This document shows, one piece after another, positions 19,523 through 27,256 of a DNA stretch of 64,000 bases; the stretch's first letter is position 1, and each line of letters opens with the position of its first letter. Made by a program: the position numbers and the translations under genes. The notes below the pieces were generated by a model, which worked only from the letters and a program-made list of their open reading frames with translations, ran no database searches and was not told where the DNA came from. The stretch comes from Persicobacter sp. CCB-QB2 (lineage in GTDB: Bacteria > Bacteroidota > Bacteroidia > Cytophagales > Cyclobacteriaceae): positions 310,001 to 374,000 of the forward strand of contig NZ_LBGV01000001.1 in the NCBI RefSeq assembly GCF_001274635.1. Direction: 5' to 3'.

Positions 19523-19749
19523 TTGGGTTTCAGTGTTGATTGTATCACATAAGTACGAAATAGCGCAAATAATTGATGAATAATTGAAAAAAATTAAAAA
19601 AATATGAGATTTTGTTGTTGTGACGTATAATTAAATTGCTAAATTTAAGTTCAGTAGAATTTAATTTTAAGTTTAGTGAACCCGAGGTAATTAAATTTCG
19701 TGAACAGTGATTATTGCAGAATTAAAATCCTCATTTTAAGGGTAGGCTT

Positions 19750-20031
19750 ATGAGTAAACAAGAACCCCATTCAGAAAAACCGGAAGGTGAGCAACAGATG
19801 TTCGCCATGGTGATGAGTGAAAATGATCGTGCCTGGTACGTAGTTTTCATGACAGAGAAGGAGGCGGATATTTATCATCCGCACACAACGGATTTATTAG
19901 AGTATGAAGAGTTAAGAAAGACGGACTATGAAGCCTCATTCGTGCGTTCATTGTCACTGAAATCTCGAGATTCTTTGTTGTCGGGTCAATTATATAAATT
20001 TGCTAAAAGAAGTTATTCAACATTCATTTGA
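19750..20031 (+). CDS. Hypothetical small protein
   Basis: 93 aa, family not recognised. It is acidic in the N-terminal half (DLLEYEEL) and basic toward the end (LYKFAKRSYSTF). There is no signal peptide or membrane segment. A clean ATG, normal codon use and a downstream terminator support it as a real gene. It is unrelated in orientation to its neighbours. Confidence 0.6.
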   Translation: MSKQEPHSEKPEGEQQMFAMVMSENDRAWYVVFMTEKEADIYHPHTTDLLEYEELRKTDYEASFVRSLSLKSRDSLLSGQLYKFAKRSYSTFI

Positions 20032-20066
20032 TATAAAGATCCAATTGCGTTTTGTTCTACATCATG

Positions 20067-20100
20067 AAAGTCATTCAGTAATGAATGGCTTTTCTTTTTT
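20067..20100 (+). terminator. Intrinsic terminator after the 93-aa gene
   Basis: AAAG-T-CATTCA pairs with TGAATG-G-CTTTT around GTAA, followed by a T-rich tract. Confidence 0.8.
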
Positions 20101-20340
20101 GGGGCATTTAAAAAAAAATGGAGGAGTATAAGCTGCATAATGCATGGATAAATTTAGTAGCAAGGTGGAAAAAAGGAAGGGATTTTCACCTTTTCGAGTT
20201 TTCTCAAGGAAGCAGATAATTGAGGGGGAAGCCAGTTTGCTAACATTTGGGCTTTTCAAAATTTAGTAAATTCAACTGTATTCCACAGATAATAAGCCTT
20301 AAGTGTGTTCTTGCGGAAATTACGTTGAATGTAACGAGAT

Positions 20341-20373
20341 AAAAAAAAAGCCCCTGAAATTCATCAGAGGCTT
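20341..20373 (-). terminator. Terminator of the tRNA-Leu array
   Basis: On the minus strand AAGCC-T-CTGA pairs with TCAG-G-GGCTT around six bases and is followed by nine T residues. It starts two bases after the last tRNA of the array. Confidence 0.85.
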
Positions 20374-20374
20374 G

Positions 20375-20456
20375 TACCTAAGGCCGGGATCGAACCGGCA
20401 CTCCCGAAGGAACACGATTTTGAGTCGTGCGCGTCTACCAGTTCCGCCACTCAGGC
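20375..20456 (-). tRNA. tRNA-Leu(CAA), array copy 1 (last transcribed)
   Basis: 82 bases. Anticodon loop CTCAAAA on stem CACGA/TCGTG gives anticodon CAA. The long variable arm (TTCCTTCGGGAG) marks a class II leucine tRNA. T arm GCCGG-TTCGATC-CCGGC. CCA is not encoded. Confidence 0.95.
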
Positions 20457-20520
20457 ATTCATTTAGCTTCCGAAGAAGCAAGGTAGAAGATTGTTTTGAA
20501 GAGGAACAATCAAACCTCAG

Positions 20521-20602
20521 TACCTAAGGCCGGGATCGAACCGGCACTCCCGAAGGAACACGATTTTGAGTCGTGCGCGTCTACCAGTTCCGCCACTCAG
20601 GC
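20521..20602 (-). tRNA. tRNA-Leu(CAA), array copy 2
   Basis: Identical to copy 1 over its 82 bases; anticodon CAA. It is separated from copy 1 by a 64-base hairpin spacer. Confidence 0.95.
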
Positions 20603-20666
20603 ATTTATTTAGCTTCCGAAGAAGCAAGGTAGAAGATTATTTTGAAGAGGAATAATCAAACCTCAG

Positions 20667-20748
20667 TACCTAAGGCCGGGATCGAACCGGCACTCCCGAA
20701 GGAACACGATTTTGAGTCGTGCGCGTCTACCAGTTCCGCCACTCAGGC
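20667..20748 (-). tRNA. tRNA-Leu(CAA), array copy 3
   Basis: Identical to copy 1; anticodon CAA. Confidence 0.95.
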
Positions 20749-20812
20749 ATTTATTTAGCTTCCGAAGAAGCAGGGTAGAAGATTATTTTGAAGAGGAATA
20801 ATCAAACCTCAG

Positions 20813-20894
20813 TACCTAAGGCCGGGATCGAACCGGCACTCCCGAAGGAACACGATTTTGAGTCGTGCGCGTCTACCAGTTCCGCCACTCAGGC
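20813..20894 (-). tRNA. tRNA-Leu(CAA), array copy 4
   Basis: Identical to copy 1; anticodon CAA. Confidence 0.95.
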
Positions 20895-20959
20895 ATTTAT
20901 TTAGCTTCCGAAGAAGCAGGGTAGAAGATTATTTTTGAAGAGGAACAATCAAACCTCAG

Positions 20960-21041
20960 TACCTAAGGCCGGGATCGAACCGGCACTCCCGAAGGAACAC
21001 GATTTTGAGTCGTGCGCGTCTACCAGTTCCGCCACTCAGGC
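20960..21041 (-). tRNA. tRNA-Leu(CAA), array copy 5
   Basis: Identical to copy 1; anticodon CAA. The preceding 65-base spacer holds a G-U intermediate of the spacer hairpin. Confidence 0.95.
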
Positions 21042-21105
21042 ATTTATTTAGCTTCCGAAGAAGCAAGGTAGAAGATTATTTTGAAGAGGAATAATCAAAC
21101 CTCAG

Positions 21106-21187
21106 TACCTAAGGCCGGGATCGAACCGGCACTCCCGAAGGAACACGATTTTGAGTCGTGCGCGTCTACCAGTTCCGCCACTCAGGC
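21106..21187 (-). tRNA. tRNA-Leu(CAA), array copy 6
   Basis: Identical to copy 1; anticodon CAA. Confidence 0.95.
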
Positions 21188-21251
21188 ATTTATTTAGCTT
21201 CCGAAGAAGCAGGGTAGAAGATTGTTTTGAAGAGGAACAATCAAACCTTAG

Positions 21252-21333
21252 TACCTAGGGCCGGGATCGAACCGGCACTCCCGAAGGAACACGATTTTGA
21301 GTCGTGCGCGTCTACCAGTTCCGCCACCCAGGC
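21252..21333 (-). tRNA. tRNA-Leu(CAA), array copy 7, acceptor-stem variant
   Basis: Differs from copy 1 only in the acceptor stem: GCCTGGG instead of GCCTGAG, and CCTAGGT instead of CTTAGGT. Together these turn one A-U pair (6-67) into G-C, so pairing is kept. Anticodon CAA. Confidence 0.94.
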
Positions 21334-21396
21334 ATGCTTTAGCTTCCGAAGAAGCAAGGTAGAAGATTATTTTGAAGAGGAATAATCAAACCTCAG

Positions 21397-21478
21397 TACC
21401 TAAGGCCGGGGTCGAACCGGCACTCCCGAAGGAACACGATTTTGAGTCGTGCGCGTCTACCAATTCCGCCACTCAGGC
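21397..21478 (-). tRNA. tRNA-Leu(CAA), array copy 8 (first transcribed), D-arm and T-loop variant
   Basis: Differs from copy 1 at one D-arm base (GGAATTGG instead of GGAACTGG) and one T-loop base (TTCGACC instead of TTCGATC). Anticodon CAA. It is closest to the array promoter. Confidence 0.94.
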
Positions 21479-21529
21479 AATTGCGCTTAGCTTTTAAAAT
21501 TTGCTTCGCTTGTTTCGTAATTGGGATTG

Positions 21530-21560
21530 CAAAGGTACGAGCAAATTCCTTTAATGCAAG
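21530..21560 (-). promoter_or_regulatory. Promoter of the tRNA-Leu array
   Basis: On the minus strand CTTG, 19 bases, then TACCTTTG. This fits the Bacteroidota consensus with one mismatch in the -33 box. The -7 box ends about 50 bases before the first tRNA. Confidence 0.7.
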
Positions 21561-21587
21561 CGTTCAAGGATGGTTTTTTGATCTTTC

Positions 21588-22241
21588 TTAGAACAATTCT
21601 TTTAAAATCGTCATGTTCAGATCCTTAAAATCCTCAATGGTCATGTCGCATTCCCGAAGCTCATAAGCTGAATGGGTGGTGGTTACCCCAATGACTTTGG
21701 CGCCTGACCTTTTAGCGGCTTCAATGCCTGACATGGAATCTTCAAAAATGATGCATTTTTCGGTAGGAAAGCCTAATTCTTGTGCACATTTAATGAAAAC
21801 TTCCGGGTTAGGTTTGCTGAAGGTTATTTGAGCGTCATCCACTATCACATCAAAGGCATTTTCCAAATTAAGCTTTTGAAGGGTAAAGGCGACATTATCC
21901 ATAGGGGCGGAGGTGCCGATCGCGATGGGTACCTCACTTCGTTTTAAATGATAGACGAATTCCGCCACTCCTTCGACAAAAGCTTCCTCTTCTTCGAAAA
22001 TTTTCCGAAAAATAGCTTCTTTTTCAAAGGCATAATCGGTGAGCTCTTCTTCAGCAAGTTCCCTTCCGAAAACAAAGGGAATCCAGTCTGCATTGGTTCT
22101 TCCAAAAACATTCCGGATCAGGCTTTCTTCCTCTATTTCCAGACCATGATTGGCTAAAAATTCTCTTATGGCTCCACGGTGGGCATTATTACTGTCAATA
22201 ATGACCCCGTCCATATCAAAAATTACGGCAAAATTACTCAT
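21588..22241 (-). CDS. HAD-superfamily phosphatase, beta-phosphoglucomutase-like
   Basis: 217 aa. HAD motif I is FDMDGVIID (residues 8-16) with the nucleophile Asp9 and acid Asp11. Motif II is GTSAPMDN (about 108), and motif III/IV is FSKPNPEVF followed by CIIFEDSMSGIEAAKRSGAKVIGV. The helical cap after motif I (subclass I) is as in PgmB and phosphatases of sugar phosphates. It dephosphorylates or isomerises a small phosphorylated substrate, not identified here. The gene lies 43 bases from gmhA on the same strand, so a shared transcript and a sugar-phosphate role are plausible. Confidence 0.87.
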   Translation of the reverse strand: MSNFAVIFDMDGVIIDSNNAHRGAIREFLANHGLEIEEESLIRNVFGRTNADWIPFVFGRELAEEELTDYAFEKEAIFRKIFEEEEAFVEGVAEFVYHLKRSEVPIAIGTSAPMDNVAFTLQKLNLENAFDVIVDDAQITFSKPNPEVFIKCAQELGFPTEKCIIFEDSMSGIEAAKRSGAKVIGVTTTHSAYELRECDMTIEDFKDLNMTILKELF

Positions 22242-22284
22242 GGATATTCTTTATTAATTTTAGCCTGTCAACTTGTAGAAATGT

Positions 22285-22869
22285 TTAGGCGTGGCCTAAT
22301 AATTTTTCAATAAGTTGTATTAGGATGTGAATGATTTTGATGTGGATTTCCTGAATGCGGTCAGCATATCCAAAGTGAGGGACACGAATTTCGATGTCTG
22401 CCATACCCGCCATTTTGCCACCATCTTTACCGGTTAGGGCTACGGTGGTAATGCCTTTGGTCTTGGAGGCTTCAATGGCATTGATTACGTTTTGCGAATT
22501 GCCGGAGGTACTCAGTCCTAACAGCACGTCACCATTTTGTCCCAGGCCTTCCACAAAGCGGGAAAAGATATAATCAAAGCCATAGTCATTGCCCACACAG
22601 GAAATATGGGAGGTGTCTGCAATGGCCAGGCCAGCGAGAGACGGGCGTTCATCACGGTACCTCCCTGAGAGTTCTTCCGCAAAATGCATGGCATCACAAT
22701 GACTTCCTCCATTTCCGCAGGACATCACTTTTCCACCATTTTTGATGGATTCGGCCATTACTTCTGCTGCGGCCTTAATATTTTTGATGTTTTCCGGATT
22801 GTTCAGGAAATCATTCAATACTTTTTGTGCTTCCTCTAATTCTGAGGAGATGATTTTTTCAATATCCAT
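22285..22869 (-). CDS. gmhA: Phosphoheptose isomerase (D-sedoheptulose 7-phosphate isomerase)
   Basis: 194 aa SIS-domain protein, close to the usual GmhA length of about 192. It has [20 protein letters not shown] at about 50-69, where GNGGS binds phosphate and the His/Glu residues are catalytic. [13 protein letters not shown] follows at about 116, and [17 protein letters not shown] near the end carries the conserved His/Glu helix. It makes D-glycero-D-manno-heptose 7-phosphate for LPS inner core, consistent with a Gram-negative envelope. The HAD gene follows in the same direction. Confidence 0.93.
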   Translation of the reverse strand: MDIEKIISSELEEAQKVLNDFLNNPENIKNIKAAAEVMAESIKNGGKVMSCGNGGSHCDAMHFAEELSGRYRDERPSLAGLAIADTSHISCVGNDYGFDYIFSRFVEGLGQNGDVLLGLSTSGNSQNVINAIEASKTKGITTVALTGKDGGKMAGMADIEIRVPHFGYADRIQEIHIKIIHILIQLIEKLLGHA

Positions 22870-23308
22870 AATTTATCCGATGGGATAACTAAAAAAGGAA
22901 TTCTTCAAGATTTTGAGTGCCGGGCGCCTAAAGGATTTTACACTTCCTCGGCAGGTTATCTTTTGCCTGCTCAAATATTAAATATTTTAGAAGGATGATA
23001 AATCCTTTTTGCTTTGGTGTATATTTTTTTCCGAATTATTCTCCGCTAACATCAGGAGCTCGTATTAATGGCTTTTTTTCAATTCAATAATAGCCAAATT
23101 TGGGCAAGCTTGCTTTCTCCTCATTTCTCTGATTCGTTGGAAAAAAATGAAATGGAAAAATTCCTTCACTTTCCAGCCTTGCAGCTCAAAGAGGTTTTAA
23201 GCAGGAATAATCTAGAGTAAGTGTACCAAATTGCCACAGCTTTACTCAGGCTTGGCAACCTAAGAAAAAAATAGCTAAGAATGAATAATGAAATTGAAAT
23301 GAGGACAT
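22870..23308. other. Intergenic region between gmhA and fabD
   Basis: No gene is supported. It contains the gmhA upstream region, a degenerate repeat (23174-23220) and a motif CCAAATTTGGGCAAGCTTGC at 23090-23109 whose inverted form occurs near 18751-18770. Nothing else is recognised. Confidence 0.5.
23174..23220 (+). repeat. Degenerate approx. 45-bp repeat downstream of fabD
   Basis: AGCCTTGCAGCTCAAAGAGG then GCAGGAATAATCTAGAGTA resembles 5075-5115 and 12715-12760. It is the weakest of the three copies. Confidence 0.35.
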
Positions 23309-23343
23309 AAAAAAAGCGCCATGGGCTTCATGACGCTTTTTTT
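23309..23343 (-). terminator. Intrinsic terminator of fabD
   Basis: AAAAAAGCG-C-CATG pairs with CATG-A-CGCTTTTTTT. T runs occur on both strands. It lies 7 bases past the fabD stop. Confidence 0.85.
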
Positions 23344-23349
23344 ATTTTT

Positions 23350-24219
23350 TTAGATCGCACTTACATTGGCCGGGCGGTGAATTTTTTTTACCAAGCCTTG
23401 TAATACTTTTCCTGGTCCGGACTCTACAAAGTCAGTGGCGCCGTCTTCTACCATTTTTTGAACGGATTGCGTCCATTTTACCGGAGCAGTCAATTGAGCG
23501 ACCAAATTTTGCTTGATGGTCTCTACATCTGTAGCTGGTGCAGCAGTAGCATTTTGGTAAATCGGGCAGGAAGGGGCGCTGAAGTTAGTGGCTTCAATCG
23601 CTGCTGCTAATTCTTCGCGTGCAGGCTCCATCATTGGAGAGTGGAATCCGCCACCCACAGGAAGAGGTAATGCGCGTTTTGCTCCCGCCTCTTTTGCTTT
23701 TACGCAGGCGATTTCAATGCCTTCTTTGGAACCTGAAATCACCAATTGGCCCGGGCAGTTGTAGTTGGCTGCCACCACATCTTCCACTTCATTACAAAGG
23801 GTTTCTACCTGCTCATCGGTTAAACCTAAAACCGCCGCCATGGTGGAAGGGTTGATTTCGCAAGCCTTTTGCATGGCTGCAGCACGTTGAGCTACCAGCT
23901 TCAATCCATCTTCGAAAGAAAGTGCTCTTGCAGCTACCAGGGCAGAAAATTCACCCAATGAGTGACCTGCCACCATTTCAGGAGAGAAATCTTCCGCCAC
24001 CAATGCTTTAATGACAGAATCCAAGAAAACCGCTGGTTGGGTAACATTGGTCTGCTTTAATTCCTCCGCAGTGCCTTCGAACATGATGTCCGTAATACGG
24101 AAGCCTAAAATTTCATTGGCTTGTTCAAAAAGTGCTTTTGCCTTTTCGTTAGTATCGTAAAGTTCCTTGCCCATGCCAGGAAACTGAGCTCCCTGACCGG
24201 GGAAAACATATGCTTTCAT
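23350..24219 (-). CDS. fabD: Malonyl-CoA:ACP transacylase
   Basis: 289 aa. Moves malonyl groups from CoA to acyl carrier protein for fatty-acid synthesis. GQGAQFPGMGKEL is at the N-terminus, the catalytic Ser87 is in GHSLGEFSAL, and the His of the catalytic pair is His193 in GGGFHSPMMEP. The C-terminal VESGPGKVLQGL block is typical. No other fab genes are adjacent. A 3' terminator closes it. Confidence 0.96.
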   Translation of the reverse strand: MKAYVFPGQGAQFPGMGKELYDTNEKAKALFEQANEILGFRITDIMFEGTAEELKQTNVTQPAVFLDSVIKALVAEDFSPEMVAGHSLGEFSALVAARALSFEDGLKLVAQRAAAMQKACEINPSTMAAVLGLTDEQVETLCNEVEDVVAANYNCPGQLVISGSKEGIEIACVKAKEAGAKRALPLPVGGGFHSPMMEPAREELAAAIEATNFSAPSCPIYQNATAAPATDVETIKQNLVAQLTAPVKWTQSVQKMVEDGATDFVESGPGKVLQGLVKKIHRPANVSAI

Positions 24220-24622
24220 AGTGATATTATATTGCTTTAAAATTGGCGCGCTAAATTAGGGCGCAAAAACTTATTATTGAAAAAATTAACAAAAAAATGG
24301 AGTGTAGAAACGGAAACTCCTTTTAGCTGAATTTAAAATGTTGATAAAAAAATTATTATCTGAGGCGAAATTCGGTAATAAATTGATTTTCTGCAAATTT
24401 TAGATATTAGGTGGTTCATCTTCAGGTAATAGAGCGACCACGGGTGTTCCAGTGTAATTTTATATATTTTCCTGGCATGAATCAAATAACATGACCGGTC
24501 GCTTTAATTAGAGAGCATCGTTTTTTTGGGAATTGAGGTTGGGTGCGAAAAAAAAGGGTGCAGCGCTTATAACATGAGCAGGTAATCAAAACCTGTTTAC
24601 TTAGCTTTCTTCAGCCGAAATC
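24220..24622. other. Intergenic region left of the IS982-family element
   Basis: AT-rich, no gene supported. It holds the fabD upstream region and a widely spaced 7-bp inverted pair (AGCGACC/GGTCGCT, about 60 bases apart), which alone is weak evidence for anything. Confidence 0.45.
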
Positions 24623-24626
24623 ATAA

Positions 24627-25650
24627 TAACCTGAGTTCGATTTTAAAAAATAGCCATTTGTCCAGTGTTTTCAGTCTCAAATTTAATTGAAGGTTTCTTT
24701 TCAAAGAAGGAATAAGCTACCAAGCCTGCAACTAAATTTGAAATGAAGTTTCCAAATGATCTATGTCTGGAATGTTCTACTTGGCAAATGTTCTTTAGCT
24801 GATCATTTATTGTCTCAATAACGGAACGTTTACGAAGCAAAATTTTATCATTAAAGCTCATCAGACAGTTCTTCATATTGCGTCTAATTCCTGTAAAAAG
24901 GTGAATCCCATTGCCGAAAAGCAACTCACTTAGGGTCTTTGAAATATATCCTTTATCAGCAAATAGCTTACCTTGAAGAGAATTTATAAATGACTCCTTT
25001 TTAAGAGGTTCTCTATCATCCACGTTTCCTGGAGTGATCATAAAGGAGAGTAGTTCCCCTCTGTCATTTACAACCAGGTGCAATTTAAAGCCATAAAACC
25101 AACCCATCGTTGATTTTCCCTTAGCTGCTATTCCGTCGAAAGTTTTGTGATTAAAAATGCGTTTATTTTTACAAACTCGAATGGGAGTGGAATCGATAAA
25201 AGCAATGCCAGTTCCTTCTCCCATACAACAGTGTTTCAAGAAAAGGACAAGAGGTAAGCAAGCTTTCTGCATTAGCTCTGTAAAACGGTTATAGCTTACA
25301 GTTTCCGGAAATTCGGATTTCATATGCACAAGGACATAGCTATTGTAGAAGGTCTTCATATCACGAAACCCCTTAAGATGAAACAATACCATTATCGTCA
25401 TAATTTCACTATGTGACATTTTTGGCTTTCGTTTGGGAGGATTTCCAATAGAAGATGCCTCTATGAGTTGATCTAATTGTTGACAAAACTCATCAATGTT
25501 AAAAAATATTTCGGTAATTTTATCTTGTGAAATAGTCATTGTATTGAGTTAAATATTTAAATTTTAGGTACTTAAATATACTCAATTTCAATGGCTTTTC
25601 CTTTATGAATTGTACTTTTTTTATAAATTATATAAATCGAACTCAGGTTA
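24627..25650 (-). mobile_element. Complete IS982-family insertion sequence
   Basis: Terminal inverted repeats TAACCTGAGTTCGATTT (24627-24643) and AAATCGAACTCAGGTTA (25634-25650) are perfect over 17 bases and enclose one transposase gene. The length is 1,024 bp, typical for the family. ATAA occurs directly outside both ends (24623-24626 and 25651-25654) and may be a short target duplication, although the AT-rich flanks make chance possible. The transposase stop overlaps the left repeat. Confidence 0.88.
24643..25539 (-). CDS. IS982-family DDE transposase
   Basis: 298 aa, full length. The N-terminal block ends in KRKPKMSHSEIMTIMVLFHLKG. The DDE-type core contains AFIDSTPIRVCKNKR (first Asp, about 138), FADKGYISKTL (second Asp, about 194) and KRSVIETINDQLKN (Glu, about 260). 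It is intact and bounded by perfect inverted repeats, so the element may be active. No frameshift is present. Confidence 0.93.
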   Translation of the reverse strand: MTISQDKITEIFFNIDEFCQQLDQLIEASSIGNPPKRKPKMSHSEIMTIMVLFHLKGFRDMKTFYNSYVLVHMKSEFPETVSYNRFTELMQKACLPLVLFLKHCCMGEGTGIAFIDSTPIRVCKNKRIFNHKTFDGIAAKGKSTMGWFYGFKLHLVVNDRGELLSFMITPGNVDDREPLKKESFINSLQGKLFADKGYISKTLSELLFGNGIHLFTGIRRNMKNCLMSFNDKILLRKRSVIETINDQLKNICQVEHSRHRSFGNFISNLVAGLVAYSFFEKKPSIKFETENTGQMAIF

Positions 25651-25806
25651 ATAAATCATTTCTGAAAATTCGTGCAATTTGAGGTCATGACCGTCCAAAT
25701 ATCATCTGTATGCTAGACGCTTCAAATATCTATAAATTATCCCACCTTACCGATTTTGGCAAATAACTCAGTTAGTTTATGGATGATAGTGAATGTTACC
25801 TGCTTT

Positions 25807-26460
25807 TCACTTAATGTATCCATATTTTGAGAGTTCCTCAACTTCAAATATTTCCCTCAAGTTACCTTCATATAATATGTAATATTTGTTGGCGGTTGAC
25901 CAAATCGTTTGATACTGGTGATCTGTCATTATAATACCTTTCGATTTTGATTGATGAATAATATGAGGTATTAATTTTTCTACAAGAACAGGCGATAAAT
26001 AGGAAAATGGTTCATCTAGAAGGGTGAATTCTGAATCTGCATAAAGTAAAGTCAAAATTTCAACCATTTTCTTAACGCCACCTGACATATTTCCGATTTT
26101 CTTATTTTGATTATCCCTTAGTTCTTCAATCTTTAGCATCTGATCTAGCTTAGATTCTAGTTTAAAGATCTTAACCAAGTCCTTAAAAGTTAAATAGTTC
26201 ATGAAGAGTCCATCCTGAGGTACATAATGAACAGCTCCTTTAGTCTTATATAGTTGGTTAGTATAAACTCCGTTGATTCGTACCGACTGGTTATCGGCTT
26301 TTAATGTTCCGAAGATTAGTTTTAATAGGCTAGATTTTCCAGAGCCATTCCTTCCCAGAATCCCAACAATGTTTCCAGTTTCACATTTAAGAAATGCATT
26401 TGATAATATGTTTCTTCCCTCAAATGCTAGTTGAACACTGTCTATTTCGAGCTTACTCAA
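25807..26460 (-). CDS. ABC transporter ATP-binding protein
   Basis: 217 aa. Walker A GRNGSGKS at 36-43, Q-loop YVPQDG at about 80, signature MSGGVKK at 125-131 and Walker B FTLLDEP at about 145, followed by TDHQY. It starts with TTG at 26460 in a TTGA overlap with the stop of the membrane gene, so the two are translationally coupled. The ATPase would power an exporter made with the small membrane partner. The substrate is unknown. The region is visibly more AT-rich than its neighbours, which suggests acquisition. Confidence 0.85.
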   Translation of the reverse strand: MSKLEIDSVQLAFEGRNILSNAFLKCETGNIVGILGRNGSGKSSLLKLIFGTLKADNQSVRINGVYTNQLYKTKGAVHYVPQDGLFMNYLTFKDLVKIFKLESKLDQMLKIEELRDNQNKKIGNMSGGVKKMVEILTLLYADSEFTLLDEPFSYLSPVLVEKLIPHIIHQSKSKGIIMTDHQYQTIWSTANKYYILYEGNLREIFEVEELSKYGYIK

Positions 26461-26762
26461 TTAAAAATACTATTGACGATTGATAAAAAAATAATGGTGG
26501 TCATCGTATCTACAATGACAGCAGATGTTATCAAATTTCGACGGTTCATGTTCAAGTTATGGAAAAAATAAAGATATTTTTTTCTGTTCCAGTAATATAC
26601 CCACCCAGTGAATCCATATCCCATTAATTTAAGCCAGAAAATATATGAAAAACTCAATGTTCCGAATTGAATTAACAGGCCAGCGCCAATTAAGGTGAAT
26701 AGGAGGTTGTAAACCACACATTCACGGTATAAATATTTGAATGAAATTATCCAGTTTCGCAT
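26457..26762 (-). CDS. Small membrane protein, probable partner of the ABC ATPase
   Basis: 101 aa from the ATG at 26762; a GTG at 26777 is an alternative start. It has two to three hydrophobic segments (VYNLLFTLIGAGLLIQF, FSYIFWLKLMGYGFTGWVYYW, VIVDTMTTIIFLSIVNSIF). No family is recognised. It overlaps the ATPase gene by 4 bases and is probably the membrane half of the transporter, although it is short for a permease. Confidence 0.68.
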   Translation of the reverse strand: MRNWIISFKYLYRECVVYNLLFTLIGAGLLIQFGTLSFSYIFWLKLMGYGFTGWVYYWNRKKYLYFFHNLNMNRRNLITSAVIVDTMTTIIFLSIVNSIFN

Positions 26763-26866
26763 AATTGCAGGTAACACCTATCTTAAACCATCATCCATTG
26801 GAGGTGAAATAGTACTTTCCAGGAATGACTAAGTTTCAGTTTTGATAATATGGCTGAGTACTCCTT

Positions 26867-27256
26867 TTAAAGGAATCGCTGTTGTAATTCCGGATTCGGG
26901 AGGCGGCAGCTATCTTGTTTTCCGAACCAGCGATATCGGTTTTGAGCGATGAAATCATACATAAAATCCCGGATGAATTTGGGGAGAATAAAGCCCAGGC
27001 TGAGCAAGTTGACGGGGAACTTTAAATGCCTGGCCACCCGAACAGCTGCTTCGCTTTTTTCATACCATTGATTGCCCTGAATCAGAACGACGGAATCCAG
27101 TTCCGCTGGTGCCGGGTGATGCACTTCTTTCAAAAGTTTTTGCCCCACCTGAGATTGCAGGGAGGCAAAAACAAATTTTTTATCCGGGTCATGATCAATG
27201 ATAAAGTTCACGGCCCAGGAGCAGAGGTTACATACCCCATCAAACAACACGATCAT
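26867..27256 (-). CDS. DCC1-like thiol-disulfide oxidoreductase family protein (DUF393)
   Basis: 129 aa. The signature DGVCNLC at residues 6-12 gives the CxxC-like pair Cys9/Cys12, and IDHDPDKKFVFASLQSQVG and VVLIQGNQWYEKSEAAVRVARHL are typical of the family. The ATG at 27256 overlaps the preceding stop (ATGA), which fixes the start and couples it to the secreted-protein gene upstream. The biological role of the family is not well established. Confidence 0.88.
   Translation of the reverse strand: MIVLFDGVCNLCSWAVNFIIDHDPDKKFVFASLQSQVGQKLLKEVHHPAPAELDSVVLIQGNQWYEKSEAAVRVARHLKFPVNLLSLGFILPKFIRDFMYDFIAQNRYRWFGKQDSCRLPNPELQQRFL

Noticed and set aside
20303..20527. A 74-codon plus-strand open frame over the first tRNA-Leu genes
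   Set aside because: It runs antisense through a tRNA and its terminator; the tRNA fold and copy identity explain the sequence.
20375..21478. Regularly spaced repeats that could suggest a CRISPR array
   Set aside because: The repeats are tRNA-Leu genes and the spacers are near-identical hairpins, not unique spacers; no cas genes are nearby.
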